Numbered from the stretch's first letter, positions 34,494 to 44,198 are shown. The stretch: 64,000 bases of DNA from Pelomonas asaccharophilus_A (GCF_031458115.1 NZ_JAVDXV010000007.1:345613-409612); one strand, 5' to 3'. Notes: a model not told the origin generated them from the sequence alone. Numbers and translations are program-made.

Positions 34494-37046
34494 TTACCGC
34501 AGATCGTTCAGCATCGCCTGAGCGCGGTCGCGCAGCGAGCCGCTGGCGCGCTGGATCAGCTCCTGCAGCACCTCGCGGGCACCTTCGGTGTCGCCGATCT
34601 GGCGGAACTCGTCGGCCAACTCCAGCTGGCGCACCAGCGGGTCGCCATCGTCGTCACCCAGCGCGTCCAGTGCCTGGGTCAGCGCATCGGGGCTGGTCTC
34701 ACCCGGCTGCGTGGGCTCGCCCAGGTCGAAGTCCAGATCCGTCGAAGCCGTCGTCGGCGCCGCGGGCGGCGACAGATCGCCCATGCCGCTGAGGTCGAAG
34801 TTCAGATCCGGCGCCGGCGGAGCCGTGCGGGTGCCGCGGCTGGAGATGTCGAAGTCCATCGTCATCGGCGCCTGTTCGACCGAGGCCGGCATGGCCTGGG
34901 TTGCGGCCATCGCGGTCGGCGACACGGGTTCGGGCGCATCCAGGTCCAGGTCCAGCGCCAGGTCGAAACCGCTGACCGGGCCGGTGTCCGGGCCGCTGCG
35001 GCCCATCGCATCGGTGGCGAGATGAGCCGCCGAGGCGGCAGCAGCTGCGGCGCCGCTGGGCAACGCCGTCTGCGGCAGCGTGCTCGCATTCATGGGCTCG
35101 GGGCGCAGCTCGGGGCCGTCCTCGACATGCGCGGGCGCGCCACCGGGCTGGTAGAGCGGATTGTCCGGATCGATGCCGCGGCCCAGTTCCTGCGCCTTGG
35201 CCCAGTCTTCACCGGAGCCCCGGGTCTCGGCGTACAGCTGCACGGCCAGTTGCTCGAAGCCCTTGGTGTCGCGGCGCTTGGCGTAGACCTCCAGCAGCTT
35301 CAGGCGGATGGCCAGGCGCGTCGGGTTGGCGCGCAGCGCTTCCTTCAGGATTTCCTCGGCCTGCAGGTCGCGGCCATAGGCCAGGTAGACATCGGCCTCA
35401 GCAACCGGATCCACGTCGCCGATGGCGTCCAGCTGGCTGAGCGAATAGCTCATGGACGACTGGCCGCTGTTCTGTGCGTCACGCGTATCCACGCGCTGAC
35501 CACCAGTGCCGCCGAAGAAGGAGTCCGGCTGCAGGCGGCTTTCGTGGAAGCCGGTTTCGGCTGCACGGGCGGGACGGCGGGCACGCAGGCGGTAGAGGCC
35601 CAGGCCACCCAGCACAAAGACCAGCACACCGGCCAACGGCAGCACGATGGGGCTCTGCAGCAGTTGATCGATGAAGCTCGGCGGCTCAGCAGCCGGCGGC
35701 GGGGGCAGCGGCGCACTGGCCTTGGCCTGCGGGCGTGACGCCGGCGCGCTCGCCGCAGCCACTGCGGGTGCACTGGCCGCAGAAGCCGTCTCGGCCACCA
35801 CGGGTGCCACCGGCAGCGTAGCGGGCACCGGCGTTGCCGCAGGCTCGGCCGAAGCGGCAGCACCCGGACGGGCGGCCGTCGACAGCCGCTTGAGCTCCTC
35901 GACGTTGCGCGTCAGCTCGGCCACGCGGGCGGCGGCATCCTTCTTCTCGCTGTCCTTGGACAGCTTGGCTTCCGTCGCGCTCGCCGCGGGGCTGCCGGCC
36001 TTGCTCAGAGTCAGCTTGTCGGGCGTGGGCGCGGCCGCAGGTTTGCGGTCTTCCACGGCGGCCTGAACCTGACCCTTGGACTGGCGCTCGCTCTCGGTGC
36101 TCTGCAGCGTGGGGGCTGCGGAAGCCAGGCGCTGGCGGTAGGCGGAGAAGTCGGCGCTCTGCGCCAGGATGATGCGACGCGCTTCGGGCGCCGGCACCGC
36201 GGCCAGCGCATCGCTGGACGGCACCTGCAACACGGCGCCCGACTTCAGCAGGTTCATGTTGCCGTCGATGAAGGCGTCGGGGTTGTTGCGGAACAAACCC
36301 ACCAGCATCTGATCCAGCGAGATGCCGCTGACCTGCGTGCGCGAGGCCACCCGCGACAGCGAATCGCCCGGGCGCACCTTGTACTCGGACGCCGCCGTGA
36401 CGGGCGGGCGCACGGGCGCAGGTGCCGGCACGGGAGCCGGCGGGCGGGCAGCGGCCACGGGAGCCGGCGCGGACGCCGAACCATTGCGCGGCAGCGCGGT
36501 GGTGGTCGCAGGTGCCGGTGCCGGCACAGCCTCGCTGGTGGTAGCGGGCGCCGGTGCCGGCGCGGCGGCGATGGCCGGCGGCGCAGTGATGATGGGGGCA
36601 GGCTTGGGCATGCCCGGCGGGTCGAACAGCAGCGTGTATTCGCGCACCAGGCGACCGCTGGACCAGGTCAGCTCCAGGATCACGTCGACGAAGGGCTCCT
36701 GCACCGCGCGGTCGCTGGACACGCGCAGCACCGTGCGGCCGTTCTGGCGCGCCACCTGCACCTGCGCGGAGGTCAACACCGAGTTGTACTCGACCCCGCC
36801 GGCGCGATAGGTCTCGGGCGGCGCGACGCGCACCTTCAGCGTGGCCGCTTCCTCGGCGGTCAGGCTGGTCACGTCGATCTCGGCCCGCATGGTCTCGCCC
36901 AGCGCCGATTGCACGTTCAGCTTGCCCAGCCCCAGGGCCTGCACACCGCCACTGGCCACGAGCAGCGCGGCGGCCAGGGCCAGGTGGTTGCGGGCGAACC
37001 CGGTCGGGCGGACTCCCTCGAATGCGTCGCGGATGTGGTCTTTCAA
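34494..37046 (-). CDS. fimV: FimV/HubP family pilus and polarity protein
   Basis: A roughly 850-residue envelope protein supporting type IV pili, twitching and pole organisation. A signal-like segment (LALAAALLVASGGVQA) leads to the FimV N-terminal domain (GLGKLNVQSALGETMRAEID). A LysM domain (YKVRPGDSLSRVASRTQVSG) lies near residue 225. A Pro/Ala-rich region follows, then a transmembrane helix near 485 (SPIVLPLAGVLVFVLGGLGL), and a cytoplasmic acidic part ending in a FimV C-terminal helix bundle (LADEFRQIGDTEGAREVLQE). The TTG at 37046 follows ggggaatgcc; an alternative GTG at 37109 would read through a hairpin at 37066-37088. The start is uncertain. Confidence 0.88.
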   Translation of the reverse strand: MKDHIRDAFEGVRPTGFARNHLALAAALLVASGGVQALGLGKLNVQSALGETMRAEIDVTSLTAEEAATLKVRVAPPETYRAGGVEYNSVLTSAQVQVARQNGRTVLRVSSDRAVQEPFVDVILELTWSSGRLVREYTLLFDPPGMPKPAPIITAPPAIAAAPAPAPATTSEAVPAPAPATTTALPRNGSASAPAPVAAARPPAPVPAPAPVRPPVTAASEYKVRPGDSLSRVASRTQVSGISLDQMLVGLFRNNPDAFIDGNMNLLKSGAVLQVPSSDALAAVPAPEARRIILAQSADFSAYRQRLASAAPTLQSTESERQSKGQVQAAVEDRKPAAAPTPDKLTLSKAGSPAASATEAKLSKDSEKKDAAARVAELTRNVEELKRLSTAARPGAAASAEPAATPVPATLPVAPVVAETASAASAPAVAAASAPASRPQAKASAPLPPPPAAEPPSFIDQLLQSPIVLPLAGVLVFVLGGLGLYRLRARRPARAAETGFHESRLQPDSFFGGTGGQRVDTRDAQNSGQSSMSYSLSQLDAIGDVDPVAEADVYLAYGRDLQAEEILKEALRANPTRLAIRLKLLEVYAKRRDTKGFEQLAVQLYAETRGSGEDWAKAQELGRGIDPDNPLYQPGGAPAHVEDGPELRPEPMNASTLPQTALPSGAAAAAASAAHLATDAMGRSGPDTGPVSGFDLALDLDLDAPEPVSPTAMAATQAMPASVEQAPMTMDFDISSRGTRTAPPAPDLNFDLSGMGDLSPPAAPTTASTDLDFDLGEPTQPGETSPDALTQALDALGDDDGDPLVRQLELADEFRQIGDTEGAREVLQELIQRASGSLRDRAQAMLNDLR

Positions 37047-37065
37047 GGCATTCCCCAAAGCAACA

Positions 37066-37088
37066 AGGCGGGGCAATGGGCCCCGCCT
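37066..37088 (-). other. GC hairpin upstream of fimV start
   Basis: The stem aggcgggg/ccccgcct lies 20 bases upstream of the TTG chosen for fimV. On the minus strand it is followed by tgttgcttt, so it could be an attenuator in the fimV leader. The rest of the asd-fimV gap (37089-37278) is AT-richer and probably holds the fimV promoter, which I cannot place. Confidence 0.4.
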
Positions 37089-37278
37089 GTCTCGATCTTC
37101 AGCACGCACTGCAAAAACCTGATTTGCACGGTATGGCCTGCGTCGAGTCTGGAATCAAAAACACAACAACATCAAGCATATACGCTGAAATGCTCAAGGG
37201 GTATCTGATGTGTCGTTTGGATTCAATATCAACGCCCGGGTGAACCCTAGGTCAAAGCGTAAAAGACCGTAAGCAAAA

Positions 37279-37296
37279 ACGGGCCTGACGGCCCGT
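37279..37296 (-). terminator. asd terminator
   Basis: The stem acgggcc/ggcccgt has a 4-base loop, followed on the minus strand by tttttgc. It lies 8 bases past the asd stop. Confidence 0.8.
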
Positions 37297-37304
37297 ATTT
37301 AGTT

Positions 37305-38417
37305 TCAGCGGTCCAGCAGGATCCGCAGCATGCGGCGCAGCGGTTCGGCCGCTCCCCACAGCAGCTGGTCGCCGATGGTGAAGGCGCCAACATATTCGGG
37401 GCCCATCGCCAGCTTGCGCACACGGCCCACGGGGATGGTCATCGTGCCCGTGACGGCCACCGGCGTCAGGTCGCGCAGCGTGTCTTCACGCGTGTTGGGC
37501 ACGTACTTCACCCACTCGTTGTCGGCGCGGATCATGGCCTCGATGTCGGCCAGCGGCACGTCCTTCTTCAGCTTGAAGGTCAGCGCCTGGCTGTGGCAGC
37601 GCATGGCGCCCACGCGCACGCAGAAGCCGTCGACCGGGATGCCGTCGGAGCCGAGGATCTTGTTGGTCTCGGCCATGCCCTTCCACTCTTCCTTGGACTG
37701 GCCGTTGCCGAGGTCGCGGTCGATCCAGGGGATCAGCGAGCCGCCCAGCGGCACGCCGAAGTTGGCGGTCTCGTCAGCCGACAGCGAACGCTGCTTGGCG
37801 ATGACCTGGCGGTCGATCTCGAGGATGGCGCTCTTGGGGTCGTCCAGCAGCGGCTTCACGGCGGCGTTCAGCGTGCCGTACTGCGTCAGCAGCTCGCGCA
37901 TGTGCTGAGCGCCACCGCCGGAGGCGGCCTGGTAGGTCTGCGTGGACATCCACTCGACCAGGCCGGCCTTGTACAGCGCACCCACGCCCATCAGCATGCA
38001 GCTGACCGTGCAGTTGCCGCCGACCCAGTTCTTGCCGCCGGCGGCCAGCGCGTTCTTGATGACCGGCATGTTGACCGGGTCCAGCACGATGACGGCGTCG
38101 TCGTTCATGCGCAGCGACGAGGCGGCGTCGATCCAGTGGCCCGTCCAGCCCGCCGCGCGCAGCTTGGGAAAGACTTCGTTGGTGTAGTCGCCGCCCTGCG
38201 CGGTGATGATGATCTCGCAGCGCTTGAGCTGTTCGATGTCGAAGGCGTTCTGCAGCTTCGTCTCGTTCTTGGCCTGCGCGGGGGCGTTGCCACCGGCGTT
38301 GGAGGTCGAGAAGAACAGCGGCTCGATCAGGTCGAAATCACGCTCGGCGGTCATGCGATCCATCAGGACCGAGCCCACCATGCCACGCCAGCCTACGAGG
38401 CCTACCAAGGTCGTCAT
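37305..38417 (-). CDS. asd: aspartate-semialdehyde dehydrogenase
   Basis: A 370-residue enzyme giving aspartate semialdehyde for lysine, threonine, methionine and diaminopimelate. VGLVGWRGMVGSVLMDRM is the NADP-binding start, and the catalytic Cys is in GGNCTVSCMLMGVG near residue 133. The active-site His region CVRVGAMRCHSQALTFKL is near 265. This is the longer gamma/betaproteobacterial type. The ATG at 38417 has a better ribosome site than the TTG two codons earlier. It follows leuB in the leuCDB-asd order. Confidence 0.96.
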   Translation of the reverse strand: MTTLVGLVGWRGMVGSVLMDRMTAERDFDLIEPLFFSTSNAGGNAPAQAKNETKLQNAFDIEQLKRCEIIITAQGGDYTNEVFPKLRAAGWTGHWIDAASSLRMNDDAVIVLDPVNMPVIKNALAAGGKNWVGGNCTVSCMLMGVGALYKAGLVEWMSTQTYQAASGGGAQHMRELLTQYGTLNAAVKPLLDDPKSAILEIDRQVIAKQRSLSADETANFGVPLGGSLIPWIDRDLGNGQSKEEWKGMAETNKILGSDGIPVDGFCVRVGAMRCHSQALTFKLKKDVPLADIEAMIRADNEWVKYVPNTREDTLRDLTPVAVTGTMTIPVGRVRKLAMGPEYVGAFTIGDQLLWGAAEPLRRMLRILLDR

Positions 38418-38510
38418 CTTCAAATCCTTTGTCTGTCAGTCACCAAACCCCATCCACTTTGGGCCCCGGCTCGTTCGCCGGGTTTGGTCGGGGCGAGACG
38501 AGACGGAGCT

Positions 38511-39605
38511 TTAGCTCTTAATGGTTTTGGTGGTCGTGATGGCTTTGACGACAGCGTCGCCCATCTCGAGGGTCGTGACCTTCGAGGTGCCTTCACTCCA
38601 GATGTCGGCCGTGCGCAAGCCCTGAGCCAGCACCGACTCAACCGCAGCTTCGATACGAGCGGCGGCTTCGGGCATGTTGAGGGAGAACTTGAGCATCATG
38701 GCAGCGGACAGGATTGTAGCCAGCGGATTGGCGATGCCATTGCCGGCGATGTCCGGCGCGCTGCCGTGGCTGGGCTCGTAGAGGCCCTTGTTGTTCACAT
38801 CCAACGAGGCGGACGGCAGCATGCCGATGGAGCCAGTCAGCATCGCGGCTTCATCGGACAGGATGTCACCAAACATGTTGCCGGTCACGACGACGTCGAA
38901 CTTCTTCGGCGCCTTGACGAGCTGCATGGCCGCGTTGTCCACGTACATGTGGTCCAGCTCGACGTCGGGGTAGTCCTTGTGGACCTCGGTGACCACGTCC
39001 TTCCACAGCTGCGAGGTCTCCAGCACATTGGCCTTGTCGACGCTGGTCAGGCGCTTGTTGCGCTTGCGGGCGGCCTGGAAGGCGACATGGGCGATGCGCT
39101 CGATCTCGGGGCGCGAGTAGCGCATCGTGTCGAAGCCTTCTTCGCTGCCGGGGAAGTGGCCGTCCACGGCCGTGCGGCGGCCGCGCGGCTGGCCGAAGTA
39201 GATGTCGCCGGTCAGCTCACGGATGATGAGGATGTCCAGACCGGCCACCAGCTCAGGCTTCAGCGACGAAGCATGCGTGAGCTGCTCGTAGCAAATGGCC
39301 GGGCGGAAGTTGGCAAACAGGCCCAGCGCCTTGCGCAGACCCAGGATGGCCTGCTCGGGGCGCAGCGAGCGCTCGAGCTTGTCGTACTTCCAGTCACCCA
39401 CGGCGCCGAACAGCACGGCGTCGGCTTCCTGCGCCAGCTTCAGCGTGGCGGGCGGCAGCGGGTGGCCGGCGGTCTCGTAGGCCTTGCCGCCGACGTCGGC
39501 CCAGTCCAGCTGCAGCGGCAGATCCAGTGCCTTCAGGACCTTGACGGCCTCGGCCATGATCTCGGGGCCGATGCCGTCGCCCGGCAGTACTGCAATCTTC
39601 TTCAT
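38511..39605 (-). CDS. leuB: 3-isopropylmalate dehydrogenase
   Basis: A 364-residue NAD-dependent oxidative decarboxylase of leucine synthesis. IAVLPGDGIGPEIMAEAVKV is the N-terminal signature. The Arg pair in LRPEQAILGLRKALGLFANF, TGDIYFGQPRG and NMFGDILSDEAAMLTGSIGM near residue 245 give the substrate and metal sites. It follows leuD by one base. Confidence 0.97.
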   Translation of the reverse strand: MKKIAVLPGDGIGPEIMAEAVKVLKALDLPLQLDWADVGGKAYETAGHPLPPATLKLAQEADAVLFGAVGDWKYDKLERSLRPEQAILGLRKALGLFANFRPAICYEQLTHASSLKPELVAGLDILIIRELTGDIYFGQPRGRRTAVDGHFPGSEEGFDTMRYSRPEIERIAHVAFQAARKRNKRLTSVDKANVLETSQLWKDVVTEVHKDYPDVELDHMYVDNAAMQLVKAPKKFDVVVTGNMFGDILSDEAAMLTGSIGMLPSASLDVNNKGLYEPSHGSAPDIAGNGIANPLATILSAAMMLKFSLNMPEAAARIEAAVESVLAQGLRTADIWSEGTSKVTTLEMGDAVVKAITTTKTIKS

Positions 39606-39606
39606 C

Positions 39607-40254
39607 TCAAATCACTCGGTTGGCCAGCCAGGGTTTGGCGGCGATGCGCTGTGCTTCATAAGCGCGAATCTTGTCGGTGTGCTGCAGCGTCAGGCCGATC
39701 TCGTCCAGGCCGCCGATCAGGCACTCCTTGCGGAAGGGCTCGATGTCGAACGGCAGCTCGGCGCCGTCTGGCTTCACGACGACCTGCCGCGGCAGGTCCA
39801 CGGTCAGCTGGTAGCCGGGGAAGGCGGCCACTTCGTCGAACAGGCGCGCGATGGCGCCTTCCGGCAGCACGATGGGCAGCAGGCCGTTCTTGAAGCAGTT
39901 GTTGAAGAAGATGTCGGCGAAGCTGGGCGCCAGGATGGCGCGGAAGCCGTACTGCTGCAGCGCCCAGGGCGCGTGCTCGCGGCTGGAGCCGCAGCCGAAG
40001 TTCTGGCGCGCGATCAGCACGCTGGCGCCGGCATAGCGCGGCTGGTTCAGCACGAAGTCGGGGTTGGGCTTGCGGCTGGCCGGGTCTTGCCCGGGCTCGC
40101 CATGGTCCAGGTAGCGCCATTCGTCGAACAGGTTGGGACCGAAGCCCGTGCGCTTGATCGACTTCAGGAACTGCTTGGGGATGATGGCGTCGGTGTCGAC
40201 GTTGTCGCGGTCCATGGGCGCGACGAGGCCCTTGTGGGTGACGAACTTGTCCAT
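39607..40254 (-). CDS. leuD: 3-isopropylmalate dehydratase small subunit
   Basis: A 215-residue swivel-domain subunit that forms isopropylmalate isomerase with LeuC. PMDRDNVDTDAIIPKQFLKS opens the protein, and NFGCGSSREHAPWALQ near residue 85 is the substrate motif. It lies one base from leuC and one base from leuB. Confidence 0.97.
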   Translation of the reverse strand: MDKFVTHKGLVAPMDRDNVDTDAIIPKQFLKSIKRTGFGPNLFDEWRYLDHGEPGQDPASRKPNPDFVLNQPRYAGASVLIARQNFGCGSSREHAPWALQQYGFRAILAPSFADIFFNNCFKNGLLPIVLPEGAIARLFDEVAAFPGYQLTVDLPRQVVVKPDGAELPFDIEPFRKECLIGGLDEIGLTLQHTDKIRAYEAQRIAAKPWLANRVI

Positions 40255-40255
40255 G

Positions 40256-41668
40256 TCAGGCGAGGGTACGAACGTCGACGAAGTGGCCGGTCATCGCGGC
40301 GGCCGCAGCCATGGCCGGGCTGACGAGGTGGGTGCGGCCACCCGCGCCCTGGCGGCCTTCGAAGTTGCGGTTGCTGGTGGAGGCGCAGCGCTCGCCCGGC
40401 TCCAGCCGGTCGGCGTTCATCGCCAGGCACATGGAGCAGCCCGGCTCGCGCCACTCGAAGCCGGCAGCCTTGAAGACCTGGTCCAGTCCTTCGGCTTCGG
40501 CCTGCGCCTTCACGAGGCCGGAGCCCGGCACCACCAGCGCCAGCTTGATGTTCTTGGCCAGCCGGCCACCGACGCGACGCACGACGGCCGCGGCCTCGCG
40601 CATGTCCTCGATGCGGCTGTTGGTGCAGGAACCGATGAAGACCTTGTCGACGTGGATGTCGCTGATGGCCTTGTTGGGCTCCAGCGCCATGTAGGTCAGC
40701 GCGCGCTCGATGGCGCCGCGCTTGACGGCATCCTTTTCCTTGTCGGGGTCGGGCACGCGCTCGTCCACGGCCAGCACCATCTCGGGCGACGTGCCCCAGC
40801 TGACTTGCGGGCGGATCTGCGCGGCATCCAGTTCGACGACCTTGTCGAAGTGGGCGCCGGGGTCGGAGTGCAGCGTGCGCCAGTAGGCGACGGCCTGATC
40901 CCACTCCACGCCCTGCGGCGAGAACGGGCGACCCTTGACGTAGTTGATCGTCGTGTCGTCCACGCCGATCAGGCCGGCGCGGGCGCCGGCTTCGATGGCC
41001 ATGTTGCAGACCGTCATGCGGCCTTCCATGCTCAGCGCGCGGATGGCCGAGCCGGCGAACTCGATGGTGGAGCCGTTGCCGCCGGCGGTGCCGATCTTGC
41101 CGATGATGGCCAGCACGATGTCCTTGGCGCCGCAGCCGGCGGGCAGCTTGCCCTCGACCTTGACGAGCAGGTTCTTGGCCTTCTTGGCCGACAGCGTCTG
41201 GGTGGCCAGCACATGCTCGACCTCGCTGGTGCCGATGCCGTGCGCCAGCGCGCCGAACGCGCCGTGCGTGGACGTGTGGCTGTCACCGCAGACCACGGTC
41301 ATGCCGGGCAGCGTGGCGCCCTGCTCGGGGCCGATGACATGCACGATGCCCTGGCGCTTGTCGCTCATCTTGAACTGCGTGATGCCGAAGCGGTCGCAGT
41401 TGGCGTCCAGCGTGTCGACCTGCAGCTTGGAGACCGGGTCGGCGATGCCTTCGGAACGGTCCGTCGTCGGCACGTTGTGGTCGCTGACGGCCAGGTTGGC
41501 GGACAGGCGCCAGACCTTGCGGCCGGCCATGTCCAGGCCTTCAAAGGCCTGCGGGCTGGTCACCTCATGGACGAGGTGACGGTCGATGTAGAGCAGCGCC
41601 GTGCCATCGGGCTCGGTGTGCACGACATGCTCATCCCAGAGCTTGTCGTAAAGGGTTCTAGCGGTCAT
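40256..41668 (-). CDS. leuC: 3-isopropylmalate dehydratase large subunit
   Basis: A 470-residue aconitase-family subunit with a 4Fe-4S cluster. The cluster ligands are seen in FIGSCTNSRIEDM near residue 347 and PGCSMCLAMN near 410. CGDSHTSTHGAFGALAHGIG is near 130. The ATG at 41668 (MTARTLYDKLWDEHVV) overlaps the lysR stop by 4 bases. Confidence 0.97.
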   Translation of the reverse strand: MTARTLYDKLWDEHVVHTEPDGTALLYIDRHLVHEVTSPQAFEGLDMAGRKVWRLSANLAVSDHNVPTTDRSEGIADPVSKLQVDTLDANCDRFGITQFKMSDKRQGIVHVIGPEQGATLPGMTVVCGDSHTSTHGAFGALAHGIGTSEVEHVLATQTLSAKKAKNLLVKVEGKLPAGCGAKDIVLAIIGKIGTAGGNGSTIEFAGSAIRALSMEGRMTVCNMAIEAGARAGLIGVDDTTINYVKGRPFSPQGVEWDQAVAYWRTLHSDPGAHFDKVVELDAAQIRPQVSWGTSPEMVLAVDERVPDPDKEKDAVKRGAIERALTYMALEPNKAISDIHVDKVFIGSCTNSRIEDMREAAAVVRRVGGRLAKNIKLALVVPGSGLVKAQAEAEGLDQVFKAAGFEWREPGCSMCLAMNADRLEPGERCASTSNRNFEGRQGAGGRTHLVSPAMAAAAAMTGHFVDVRTLA

Positions 41669-42558
41669 TGCTTGTCTCGAGGAATGAGTGTGTCCACGAA
41701 GCGTTGCACCACGGTGGGCAAGCGCTGTTGGCGCAGCACACCCAAGTAATAGTCGCGCTCGGCCCACGACTCTTCAAGTCGCAGCGCACGCACGCCGAAC
41801 ACGCGGGTGAAGCGGTCGGCCGGCTCTTCAGGCAGCACGGCCACGCCCAGGCCGGATTCGACCAGCTGCGCGATACCGTCGAAGCCCCGCACCTGCAGGC
41901 GCGCATTGAGCGTCTGGCCACGGGCCGCCGCCTGTTCGCGCATCAATTCCTGCGCGCTGGCGCCGGCATGCAGGCCGATGAGGTCGTAAGCCAGCAGGTC
42001 GTCGAAGCTGACGGCCTCGCGGTTGGCGAGCGGATGCTTCAGCGGCACCAGCGCCGCCAGGCGGCCGCGGGCGAACACCCAGGTCTGCACGCGGTTGTCC
42101 TGCACGGGGCCCGTGAAGATGCCGACGTCCGCGCGCCCTTCGGCGACGGCGGCCTGCACCTCGGTGCTGGTCAGGTCTTCCAGGCTGATGCGGATCTGCG
42201 CATGGGCCTGGGAGAACTCCACCAGATAGGGCGGCAGGCATTCGGCGATCGCGCTGGTGTTGGAGGCGATGCGCAGATGGCCCTTGATGCCGCGCGAGAA
42301 CTCCATGACCTCGGTTTCAAGGGCATAGAGCGACGCGTGCAGCGAGCGGATGTGGCGCACCAGCGCCCGGCCGGCCTCGGTGGGCTCGACACCCCGGGCG
42401 CGCCGCTCGAAGAGCTGCACGCCGAGGCGGCTTTCAAGGTCCGACAGCCGCTTGCTGGCCGCGGCCAGCGCCAGGTGTTCCTGGGCGGCTCCGCGGGTGA
42501 TCGAGCGGGTCTGCTCGATGGCCAGCACGAGGTTGAGGGTGGTGAGGTCGTGGCGCAT
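41665..42558 (-). CDS. LysR-family transcriptional regulator
   Basis: A 297-residue LysR protein. The helix-turn-helix at residues 1-60 contains TRGAAQEHLALAAASKRLSD and LGVQLFERRARGVEPTEAGR. The effector domain (90-290) has FTGPVQDNRVQTWVF and VESGLGVAVLPE. The start at 42558 follows ggagacgaac; a second ATG seven codons upstream is possible. It overlaps leuC by 4 bases, which is unusual because LysR genes are mostly divergent from targets; it may control the leu genes or itself, but the effector is unknown. Confidence 0.9.
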   Translation of the reverse strand: MRHDLTTLNLVLAIEQTRSITRGAAQEHLALAAASKRLSDLESRLGVQLFERRARGVEPTEAGRALVRHIRSLHASLYALETEVMEFSRGIKGHLRIASNTSAIAECLPPYLVEFSQAHAQIRISLEDLTSTEVQAAVAEGRADVGIFTGPVQDNRVQTWVFARGRLAALVPLKHPLANREAVSFDDLLAYDLIGLHAGASAQELMREQAAARGQTLNARLQVRGFDGIAQLVESGLGVAVLPEEPADRFTRVFGVRALRLEESWAERDYYLGVLRQQRLPTVVQRFVDTLIPRDKQ

Positions 42559-42742
42559 GTTCGTCTCCGGCGTCAGCATAGCCTTCGTGAAGAACGCAAT
42601 TCTGCGCCAGATTTACACCAAGGCTTCGCAATCAACGAATTTGAGCTGACGCCGGGCTGTCGGGATTCATCGGGCAACTGACGGGCTGCGCGGAGCTTGT
42701 TTCTGCGATGGACGGCCCCGCCACGGCCTACCATGCCCGCCC

Positions 42743-43651
42743 ATGACGCCGCCCCCGCGCATCACCATCGGCATCCCGAGCTACAACCGCAAGGACGCGT
42801 TGCTCGACGTGCTGACGCGCCTGACCGACGCCTGTACGCCCGCGCACCGCGACCGTATCGACGTGCTGGTCATCGACGACGACTCCCCGGACGGCGCCTT
42901 CGATGCGGTGCGCGCCCTGCCCTTTGCGGCCGTCGATGGCGATGACGGCTGGCTGCGCGTGCGGAAGAATACTGACCGGGCGGGCTTCTGCGGCAACTTC
43001 TTCAACCTGATCCGCCAGTGCCGCAGCGACTACCTGCTCGTCAGCACCGACGACGACTGGCTGAACGCCGACGAAGTGTTGAAGCTGGCGCACTACCTGG
43101 GCGAGACGGACACGCCACCGGCCTGGATCACAACGCTGTTCCGCGCACCTGACGGCAGCGTCTACCGCGGCCGCGAGGATGTCGCACGCATCGAGGCGCA
43201 CGAGTACCGCAACTGCTGCAACCACCTGCCCGGCATCGTACTGAACACGGCCTGGGCCCAGCGGCTGCTGCCGCTGATCGAACCCGTCGCCAACTCGCGC
43301 GACAACGTCTACCCGCAGGCCTGCTTCAGCCTGGCGCTGCTGCTGCTGGGTGCACCCTGCGTCTATCACCCGGCAGAGCCGGTCCGCACCGGACACGACC
43401 TGCCCTCGGGCATTGCCGGCTACAGCACGCTGGAATCCCGCTGGCGCCAGTTCAAGTTCTTCGACCAGTACATCGGGGCCCTGCAGGCGCTGAGCACGGC
43501 CGAGCCCTTCCAGCAGGCCCGCGCGCAGATCCACCAATTCCATCGCCAGCAGCTGTTCCGCACACTGGGGAATGGCCTGTCGGAGGAACGGCCCGACCTG
43601 CTGCCCCATTTCCTCGACGGCGCCCGGCAGTTCCTGGGCACGTCGGGCTGA
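42743..43651 (+). CDS. family 2 glycosyltransferase
   Basis: A 302-residue GT-A fold enzyme. ITIGIPSYNRKDALLDVL opens the nucleotide-binding fold, DVLVIDDDSPDGAFDAV is the first acidic motif, and LLVSTDDDWLNADEV near residue 100 is the DXD metal site. There is no membrane segment. It likely adds a sugar to a surface glycan. It is followed within 36 bases by two methyltransferase genes on the same strand, suggesting a glycan decoration operon. Donor and acceptor are unknown. Confidence 0.82.
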   Translation: MTPPPRITIGIPSYNRKDALLDVLTRLTDACTPAHRDRIDVLVIDDDSPDGAFDAVRALPFAAVDGDDGWLRVRKNTDRAGFCGNFFNLIRQCRSDYLLVSTDDDWLNADEVLKLAHYLGETDTPPAWITTLFRAPDGSVYRGREDVARIEAHEYRNCCNHLPGIVLNTAWAQRLLPLIEPVANSRDNVYPQACFSLALLLLGAPCVYHPAEPVRTGHDLPSGIAGYSTLESRWRQFKFFDQYIGALQALSTAEPFQQARAQIHQFHRQQLFRTLGNGLSEERPDLLPHFLDGARQFLGTSG

Positions 43652-43686
43652 AATCCCGCCCTTACTTCAGCACTCTGACTCCACCC

Positions 43687-44184
43687 ATGGCAACGACCAC
43701 GCTGGACCTGGGCTGCGGCCCCAACCCGCAGAACCCGTACAACGCCGATGAGGTCTACGGGCTGGACATCCGCCAGCTCGACAACCCGCGCATCCGCTCG
43801 GCCGACCTGTTCGTGCAGCCCATCCCGGGCCCCGACTGCGAGTTCGACTTCATCACCGCCTTCCATTTCATCGAGCACCTGCCGCGCGTGCTCTATGTGG
43901 ACGGCCGCACCATCTTCCCGTTCGTGCGCTTGATGAGCGAGGTGTACCGCAAGCTCAAGCCGGGCGGCATCTTCATGTCGGCCACGCCCAACTTCCCGCA
44001 CCCGCAGGCCTGGCAGGACCCGACGCACGTCAACATCATCACCGCCGAAACCTTCCCGGTGTATTTCGCCGGCCCCGATCCCACCGCGCGCATCTATGGC
44101 TTCAGCGGCGGCTTCGAGATGGTCAAGCAGGAGCAGCGCGCCCACGTGCTGTTCTCCGAACTGCGCCGCCCCCTCACCTCCTGA
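43687..44184 (+). CDS. class I SAM-dependent methyltransferase
   Basis: A 165-residue small methyltransferase. TTLDLGCGPNPQNPYNADEV is motif I, GLDIR follows as the ribose-binding acidic end, and FITAFHFIEHL is the motif IV region typical of the Methyltransf_11 type. LKPGGIFMSATPNFPHPQAW follows. It is shorter than usual (about 200-250), lacking a C-terminal cap. It lies between a glycosyltransferase and another methyltransferase, so a sugar is the likely substrate. Confidence 0.8.
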   Translation: MATTTLDLGCGPNPQNPYNADEVYGLDIRQLDNPRIRSADLFVQPIPGPDCEFDFITAFHFIEHLPRVLYVDGRTIFPFVRLMSEVYRKLKPGGIFMSATPNFPHPQAWQDPTHVNIITAETFPVYFAGPDPTARIYGFSGGFEMVKQEQRAHVLFSELRRPLTS

Positions 44185-44198
44185 CAGGAACCGTCCAC

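Noticed and set aside
38424..38510. Leader peptide or attenuator for the leu/trp genes
   Set aside because: No short frame rich in Leu or Trp codons with alternative hairpins was seen here or upstream of leuC or trpF.
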